A stretch of 64,000 bases of DNA from JAAEUB01 sp964550345. Lineage in GTDB: Bacteria > Pseudomonadota > Alphaproteobacteria > Rhodobacterales > Rhodobacteraceae. Shown one piece after another: positions 59,012 through 64,000 of this stretch; the stretch's first letter is position 1, and each line of letters begins with the position of its first letter. Below the pieces are notes generated by a model. That model was not told the DNA's origin and did not search any database. It saw only the letters and a list, made by a program, of their open reading frames with translations. The translations under genes and the position numbers were made by a program. The stretch lies in contig CAZJYZ010000007.1 of NCBI GenBank assembly GCA_964550345.1, forward strand, positions 1 through 64,000, in the 5' to 3' direction.

Positions 59012-59721
59012 CGCAGGCGCAGTGCCGCCAGAATTTCGCCAGGCCCTTTGGCTTGCAGGAAAACTGCGGCCGGGCCGTCGCCCGCCAAAGGTGCCTCCAG
59101 CGTCAAAGCCCCCTGCCCGTCCCACTGACCCAACTCTTCCATTGAGGATACCACATTCACATAATCGACCGTGCGACCTGCATTTTCGCCATGTTCAATT
59201 TTAACGCTCTCCAGCGCCGAGAACCGAACCAGAATTGCCGAGATTTCCGGTGGCAACGGCATATGGGTGGCCGAAACAGCGGTGAGTTGCAGAATTCCAT
59301 CCTCAGCCACCGCCGTCAGGCTGACCCGCGCCGGTTTTTCATGAAACATCTCAATATATTCGACAATTTTCATAGGTTTTGAACCGATGACATGGTCCGT
59401 CCCGGCGATGATCATCTGCGGCGTATAAACCGAGCGTAACCCGGCAATGTGGGAATATGCCTTTTGACGCAGCGTATGTTCCGGGCGCGCAAATGTGTCT
59501 GCCCAGCCAATGTAATCCCAGTAATCAACATGTAAGGCCAGCGCCAGCACATCGTTACGCTGCGCCAGTTGGGCCAAAATTGCATCTGCTGGCGGGCAGG
59601 AAGAACAGCCCTGCGAGGTGAACAATTCCACCACCACCATTGGCCGGTCACCGGCAATAATCGGCTTTGGTAAGGCGCCAAACCATATGACAACGGCCAC
59701 GAGGCCAAGAAACAACCGCAT
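59008..59721 (-). CDS. DUF1223 thioredoxin-like exported protein
   Basis: The 237-residue protein has a signal peptide (MRLFLGLVAVVIWFGALPKPIIAG) and a thioredoxin-like domain opening VVVELFTSQGCSSCPPADAIL, with a CxxC pair, as in DUF1223. It continues HVDYWDYIGW and YTPQMIIAG. The CxxC suggests a periplasmic redox function, but none is established as far as I know. The start at 59721 has GTGGAGAC upstream; a start four codons earlier is possible. Confidence 0.88.
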   Translation of the reverse strand: MRLFLGLVAVVIWFGALPKPIIAGDRPMVVVELFTSQGCSSCPPADAILAQLAQRNDVLALALHVDYWDYIGWADTFARPEHTLRQKAYSHIAGLRSVYTPQMIIAGTDHVIGSKPMKIVEYIEMFHEKPARVSLTAVAEDGILQLTAVSATHMPLPPEISAILVRFSALESVKIEHGENAGRTVDYVNVVSSMEELGQWDGQGALTLEAPLAGDGPAAVFLQAKGPGEILAALRLR

Positions 59722-59838
59722 ATAAGTCTCCACAAGCAGTAACGGGACACTAACGCACCTGTGCCCTAGCCGCCAATCAACGATTTGCGAGTTTTGCTAC
59801 GTTTTTTCTGACAGGAATGTTAGTTTGCCTGCGTCATG

Positions 59839-59854
59839 GTGTACAATTGTATAC
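59839..59854. promoter_or_regulatory. Near-perfect 16-bp palindrome upstream of acnA
   Basis: GTGTACAATTGTATAC has a two-fold axis between 59846 and 59847 with one mismatch. It resembles GTATAC/ATTGTATACAAT-type GntR-family operators as I remember them. It lies 80 bases before the start of acnA. Confidence 0.45.
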
Positions 59855-59933
59855 TTTTACCCATAGACTCACACCGAAAATGCCAATAAACCACGTTCAA
59901 ACCAAAGTTTCGAAGACCAGCAAAGGGTGCCAC

Positions 59934-62627
59934 ATGCCAATCCAAGTCGGACAAGACAACGCAAAAACCCGTAAAGTTTTAAAAGTTGGTGCAGAAAGCT
60001 TCGCCTATTATTCTATCCCCGCCGCCGAACAGGCCGGTCTGGGTGATTTCAGCCGCCTGCCCGCTGCCCTCAAGGTGGTTCTGGAAAACATGCTGCGGTT
60101 TGAAGATGGCGGGCGCACCGTATCCGTGGACGATATCAAAGCCTTTTCCAGATGGGCTGAGGAGGGTGGTAAAAACCCACGTGAAATCGCCTATCGCCCA
60201 GCGCGCGTGCTGATGCAGGATTTCACCGGCGTTCCCGCCGTTGTGGATCTTGCCGCCATGCGCGACGGTATTGTTGCCCTTGGCGGCGACGCAGAAAAGA
60301 TTAACCCGCTCAACCCGGTCGATCTGGTCATCGACCATTCAGTGATGATCGACAATTTCGGCACGCCTCAGGCTTTCGGGCAAAATGTTGAACGCGAATA
60401 TGAACGTAACCTTGAACGTTACACTTTCCTGAAATGGGGCCAGTCGGCCTTTGACAATTTCCGCGTCGTGCCCCCTGGTACCGGCATTTGCCATCAGGTC
60501 AATGTTGAATATCTGGCCCAGTCCGTCTGGACTGACAGTGACCAGAACGGCGAAAATGTCGCCTACCCGGACACGCTTGTGGGCACGGACAGCCACACAA
60601 CCATGGTAAACGGCCTGGCGGTGCTGGGCTGGGGCGTTGGCGGCATTGAGGCCGAAGCCGCCATGCTCGGCCAGCCAATTTCCATGCTGATCCCCGAAGT
60701 GGTGGGCTTTAAACTGACCGGAGAAATGGTCGAAGGCACCACCGCTACAGATCTTGTGCTGAAAGTGGTACAAATGCTGCGCGAACAAGGGGTTGTGGGT
60801 AAATTCGTCGAGTTCTTCGGCCCCGGACTGGACCACCTACCCCTGCCCGACCGCGCCACCATCGCCAATATGGCACCCGAATATGGCGCCACCTGCGGCT
60901 TTTTCCCGGTCGATGGTGAAACCCTGCGCTACCTGCGTCAAACCGGGCGTGACGAAGACCGCATCGCGCTGGTCGAGGCTTATGCCAAGGAAAATGGCTT
61001 CTGGCGCGGTGATGATTACGCACCCGTCTATACCGACACGCTGGAGCTTGACATGAGCAGCGTTGTGCCTGCCATTTCCGGCCCCAAACGCCCGCAGGAT
61101 TTCGTGGCGCTAACGGATGCCACCACCGCTTTCGCGGGCGAAATGGCAAACACCTTCAAACGTCCGGTAGACAAACAGGTCCCGGTTCAAGGCGAAGATT
61201 ACTCCATGTCCTCAGGCAAGGTTGTGATCGCCTCGATCACTTCCTGTACAAATACCTCGAACCCCTATGTGCTGATTGGTGCCGGGCTGGTGGCGCGCAA
61301 GGCCCACGCCCTCGGACTGAACGTCAAACCCTGGGTTAAAACCTCGCTGGCCCCCGGTAGCCAGGTCGTGACCGAATACCTTGAAGCCGCGGGCTTGCAG
61401 GACGATCTGGACGCGCTTGGGTTTAATCTGGTCGGCTATGGCTGCACCACCTGCATCGGCAATTCCGGCCCGCTGCAGCCAGAGATTTCCAAGGCGATCC
61501 ATGAAGGCGATCTTGTTGCCACGTCGGTGCTTTCCGGCAACCGTAACTTTGAGGGCCGCATCTCGCCGGACATTCGCGCCAATTATCTGGCCTCACCGCC
61601 ACTGGTCGTCGCTTATGCACTGGCCGGGGACATGAATATCGACCTGACAAAGGATGCAATCGGGCAGGACAAAGACGGTAACGACGTCTTCCTTAAAGAC
61701 ATCTGGCCCACCAATCACGAGATCGCCGATTTGGTCGCCCAGACTGTCACGCGAGAGGCCTTCCTGTCTAAATATGCCGATGTGTTCGCCGGTGATGAAA
61801 AATGGCAATCCGTGGCTACCACCGACAGCCTGACCTATGACTGGCCCGCCTCCTCGACTTATGTGCAAAACCCGCCCTATTTCCAGAACATGTCGGCTGA
61901 GCCCGGTGTGATCGAGGATATCACCGGCGCGCGCGTATTGGCGGTTCTGGGCGATATGATCACCACTGACCATATCTCGCCCGCCGGTGCCTTCGCTAAA
62001 GACAGCCCCGCCGGGAAATACCTGACCGACCGTCAGGTGGCGCAGCGTGATTTCAACTCTTATGGCAGCAGGCGCGGCAACCACGAGGTGATGATGCGCG
62101 GCACTTTCGCCAATATTCGCATTAAAAACCAAATGCTTCCGGGCACAGAAGGTGGCTATACCCTTGGCCCGGACGGGCAGAAAACCTCGATCTATGAGGC
62201 GGCGATGGCCTACCAGTCGGCAGGCGTGCCTCTGGTGGTGTTTGGCGGTGAACAATATGGTGCGGGTTCCAGCCGTGACTGGGCGGCGAAGGGCACTAAC
62301 CTTCTGGGTGTCAAAGCGGTCATCGCCACCTCGTTTGAGCGTATCCACCGTTCAAATCTTGTTGGTATGGGGGTGATCCCGTTTGAGTTCACGGGCGGTG
62401 ACAGCCGCGAAACGCTGGGCCTGACCGGACAGGAAAATGTCTCGATCCAGGGCCTTGCCGGCGATCTGAAGCCGCTATCAGATGTGCCCTGCACGATCAC
62501 CTACGCCGATGGCACCAGCCGTGACATCACCCTGAAATGCCGGATCGATACGGAAGTCGAAATTGAATATGTCGAAAATGGCGGTGTGCTGCACTACGTG
62601 CTCAGAAATCTCGCCAAAGCGCCGTAA
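59934..62627 (+). CDS. acnA: Aconitate hydratase A
   Basis: AcnA interconverts citrate and isocitrate in the TCA cycle with a [4Fe-4S] cluster. The 897-residue protein has cluster cysteines C438 in SCTNTSNPY and C504/C507 in GCTTCIGNSG, and the substrate-binding QYGAGSSRDWAAKG block in the swivel domain. It also shows GTDSHTTMVNGLAVLGWGVGGIEAEA. The ATG at 59934 was chosen because the family begins shortly before KVLKVG; the in-frame codons back to 59817 cross the palindrome and are not family-like. Confidence 0.96.
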   Translation: MPIQVGQDNAKTRKVLKVGAESFAYYSIPAAEQAGLGDFSRLPAALKVVLENMLRFEDGGRTVSVDDIKAFSRWAEEGGKNPREIAYRPARVLMQDFTGVPAVVDLAAMRDGIVALGGDAEKINPLNPVDLVIDHSVMIDNFGTPQAFGQNVEREYERNLERYTFLKWGQSAFDNFRVVPPGTGICHQVNVEYLAQSVWTDSDQNGENVAYPDTLVGTDSHTTMVNGLAVLGWGVGGIEAEAAMLGQPISMLIPEVVGFKLTGEMVEGTTATDLVLKVVQMLREQGVVGKFVEFFGPGLDHLPLPDRATIANMAPEYGATCGFFPVDGETLRYLRQTGRDEDRIALVEAYAKENGFWRGDDYAPVYTDTLELDMSSVVPAISGPKRPQDFVALTDATTAFAGEMANTFKRPVDKQVPVQGEDYSMSSGKVVIASITSCTNTSNPYVLIGAGLVARKAHALGLNVKPWVKTSLAPGSQVVTEYLEAAGLQDDLDALGFNLVGYGCTTCIGNSGPLQPEISKAIHEGDLVATSVLSGNRNFEGRISPDIRANYLASPPLVVAYALAGDMNIDLTKDAIGQDKDGNDVFLKDIWPTNHEIADLVAQTVTREAFLSKYADVFAGDEKWQSVATTDSLTYDWPASSTYVQNPPYFQNMSAEPGVIEDITGARVLAVLGDMITTDHISPAGAFAKDSPAGKYLTDRQVAQRDFNSYGSRRGNHEVMMRGTFANIRIKNQMLPGTEGGYTLGPDGQKTSIYEAAMAYQSAGVPLVVFGGEQYGAGSSRDWAAKGTNLLGVKAVIATSFERIHRSNLVGMGVIPFEFTGGDSRETLGLTGQENVSIQGLAGDLKPLSDVPCTITYADGTSRDITLKCRIDTEVEIEYVENGGVLHYVLRNLAKAP

Positions 62628-62631
62628 AAGA

Positions 62632-62726
62632 TTTCATGCCTCCGGCGGGGATATTTACAGCAAGAGGAAATGATCGTCTTTCATCTTGGTGTAAATACCT
62701 CGGGGGTTTGGGGGCAGCGCCCCCAA
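62632..62726. repeat. Dispersed intergenic repeat copy 6: best A/B hairpin
   Basis: The A half (TATTTACAGCAAGAGGAAA, about 62652-62670) and the B half (TTTCATCTTGGTGTAAATA, about 62679-62697) pair across an eight-base loop with two mismatches. A second hairpin, TTGGGGGC/GCCCCCAA, lies at 62708-62715 and 62719-62726. The unit separates convergent acnA and ccmG. Confidence 0.7.
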
Positions 62727-62756
62727 CTCCTTCATTTCAACGCGCGCCGAAGCCAC

Positions 62757-63308
62757 TTAGTTTGTTAGGGTAGCCGCCGCTTCTTCCATCGCCGGGCGGA
62801 TCTTGCTGGCAAGGATGCTTTTAGTGATCGGCCCGGCAAAACGCAGAACAACGACGCCGTTGCCATCAATCACAAAGGTCTCCGGCACGCCGTAGACGCC
62901 CCAATCCAGCGCCGTGCGCCCGTTGGGGTCTGCCGCCAGAGCGGCGTAAGGATTGCCAAGATCCTCAAGAAAGCCCAAGGCTTTCGCCGGGTCGTCCTTG
63001 TAGTTGATGCCGTATATGATGATACCTTCGTCAGCCATCGCCTCAAGCTGCGGGTGCTCAACGCGACAGGGCGTGCACCACGAGGCCCAGAAGTTTACCA
63101 ACTTCACTCCTTCGGCGTGCAACATTTCTTCGGTGACAATATCCCCCGGTCCCAATGCATTCAGCTGCAATGCCGGTACCGGGTTGCCTTCGCGGGTCGA
63201 ACGCAGGGCGCGTGGATCATCGCGTTGCATGCCCAGATAGAACATCAGCGCCAGCCCCGCAAAAATCAGCGGTGGCAGCACCATCATCGGTGCTATCTTA
63301 CCCGCCAT
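62757..63308 (-). CDS. ccmG: CcmG/DsbE cytochrome c maturation thioredoxin
   Basis: CcmG keeps apocytochrome c cysteines reduced in the periplasm so that haem can be attached. The 183-residue protein has an N-terminal membrane anchor (about 7-27, LPPLIFAGLALMFYLGM) and a thioredoxin fold with NFWASWCTPCRVEHP near 72-86 (CTPC active site). It also has GVYGVPETFVIDGNG near 137-151. The start at 63308 has GGGCAGG upstream; an ATG seven codons earlier is possible and would lie further into ccmD. It overlaps ccmD by about 11 bases. Confidence 0.92.
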   Translation of the reverse strand: MAGKIAPMMVLPPLIFAGLALMFYLGMQRDDPRALRSTREGNPVPALQLNALGPGDIVTEEMLHAEGVKLVNFWASWCTPCRVEHPQLEAMADEGIIIYGINYKDDPAKALGFLEDLGNPYAALAADPNGRTALDWGVYGVPETFVIDGNGVVVLRFAGPITKSILASKIRPAMEEAAATLTN

Positions 63309-63471
63309 CTGAACCTGCCCGTCGCGCATCGCGTCTAGCTTCAGCGGCCTCCAGATCAGCCCTGGTTTTGCGTGCCTGCACCCAGGTCACAGCAACAAGC
63401 AAGACCAGCGCCAGCATCGTCAGCCCATAGGCCGACAATACCACGAATGCATATTTTCCAAGTTCAACCAT
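63298..63471 (-). CDS. ccmD: Haem exporter small subunit CcmD
   Basis: CcmD is a small membrane protein needed for release of holo-CcmE from the CcmABC complex. The 57-residue protein has one membrane helix (about 5-28, KYAFVVLSAYGLTMLALVLLV) and a basic C-terminal tail (RKTRADLEAAEARRDARRAG). The start at 63471 has an AAGGATG site and overlaps the ccmC end by eight bases. It also overlaps the ccmG start. Confidence 0.88.
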   Translation of the reverse strand: MVELGKYAFVVLSAYGLTMLALVLLVAVTWVQARKTRADLEAAEARRDARRAGSDGG

Positions 63472-64000
63472 CGGACATCCTTTCACGGACTTCCAGCGCC
63501 TGAACCCGGCGGCGGCGTACTTCGGAGCGGGTGCGGATCAACACCAGAACCACAAACAGAAGCACGAAACCCGTAAGACAGAAAAGCAGCGGTAAGAAAA
63601 AAACGTCCGAGACGTTTTCTTCCTTGTCCAAAGACAGGCTCGCCCCCTGATGCAAACCCTGGTTCCAGAAGTTTACTGCGTATCGGCTCAAAAGTGCGAA
63701 GACCGATCCGACAATACACAGAACCGAGGTCAGATCGGCCGCGGTATCAGGGTTTTCAACGGCCGCCCACAGGGCCATGTAGCCAAGGTAGAACAGGAAA
63801 AGGACCAGAAACGAGGTCAGGCGCGGATCCCAGGCCCAAAACGTGCCCCACATCGGCTGCCCCCAGAACATTCCGGTGATAATAGCTATCACCGTCATGG
63901 TCAGCCCGATCAGGGCGGCAGACTTGGCTGCCAGAACGCTGACATGGTGGCGTCTGATCAACCAGATCAGGCTGGTCACCAGCATCATGATCCAGATGTT
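63464..64000 (-). CDS. ccmC: Haem exporter CcmC, N-terminus beyond the window
   Basis: CcmC is the membrane protein that presents haem to CcmE. The window holds about 179 codons of the C-terminal part, with the tryptophan-rich WWD-type block WGTFWAWDPRLTSFLVLFLFYLGYMALWAAVE and a further pair of membrane helices. The family is usually about 240 residues, so about 60-65 N-terminal residues lie outside. An internal ATG at 63988 is not the real start. Gene order ccmC-ccmD-ccmG is typical for alphaproteobacteria. Confidence 0.93.
   Translation of the reverse strand, partial: NIWIMMLVTSLIWLIRRHHVSVLAAKSAALIGLTMTVIAIITGMFWGQPMWGTFWAWDPRLTSFLVLFLFYLGYMALWAAVENPDTAADLTSVLCIVGSVFALLSRYAVNFWNQGLHQGASLSLDKEENVSDVFFLPLLFCLTGFVLLFVVLVLIRTRSEVRRRRVQALEVRERMSDG

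Overview
The window looks like a chromosomal segment of an alphaproteobacterium of the Rhodobacterales (Roseobacter/Rhodobacteraceae type). Support comes from gene content and order: surE-pcm-nlpD, a der/bamB/yfgM-like block, a tiny membrane-protein gene just behind gap, an IF-3 gene starting on a rare codon, a DUF6314 gene, a ccmC-ccmD-ccmG block, and a short intergenic repeat of a kind I associate with this group. No phage, transposase, integrase, CRISPR, rRNA or tRNA gene was seen. One scaffold gap of ten N lies at 43069-43078.

Layout. 1-7.2 kb: DUF4389 membrane protein, surE-pcm-nlpD, then der, bamB and a tetratricopeptide (YfgM-like) gene on the minus strand (cell envelope and ribosome assembly). 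7.4-15.5 kb: a two-gene RND efflux system whose adaptor has a hugely extended, internally repeated coiled coil, an Atm1-type ABC exporter and an ArsR-type regulator. 15.6-24.2 kb: SDR, Hint-domain protein, prfC, DEAD-box helicase, DUF808, gap and its 47-residue partner. 24.2-27.8 kb: an AT-rich patch with a small exported protein, a FemAB/GNAT-like protein, coaD, a CBS-pair protein and a LysR regulator.

27.9-35.4 kb holds valine/propionate-side catabolism: mmsA, and a separate, translationally coupled run of acyl-CoA dehydrogenase, 3-hydroxyisobutyryl-CoA hydrolase, mmsB and a Crp/Fnr regulator, with a YbdK-type ligase between. 35.4-41.8 kb: cytochrome P450, Lrp regulator, ferredoxin-NADP reductase, an Ala/Glu-rich repeat protein, infC, small membrane or exported proteins and an XdhC-like protein.

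42.1-52.0 kb is the most distinctive part. It is one long plus-strand run containing three related glycosyltransferase modules, one canonical sulfotransferase, one glycosyltransferase fused to a degenerate sulfotransferase-like domain, two FkbM-type methyltransferases and a protein of unknown function. The second methyltransferase sits with 4-base overlaps between pyrC and pyrE. I infer a surface-glycan modification locus that has grown into or around a pyrimidine operon; the product is unknown. 52.2-64.0 kb returns to housekeeping genes: dnaB, SnoaL-like protein, bioY, DUF6314, purB, fliG, a lipid A-type acyltransferase, DUF1223, acnA and the cytochrome c maturation genes ccmG, ccmD and (cut by the window end) ccmC.
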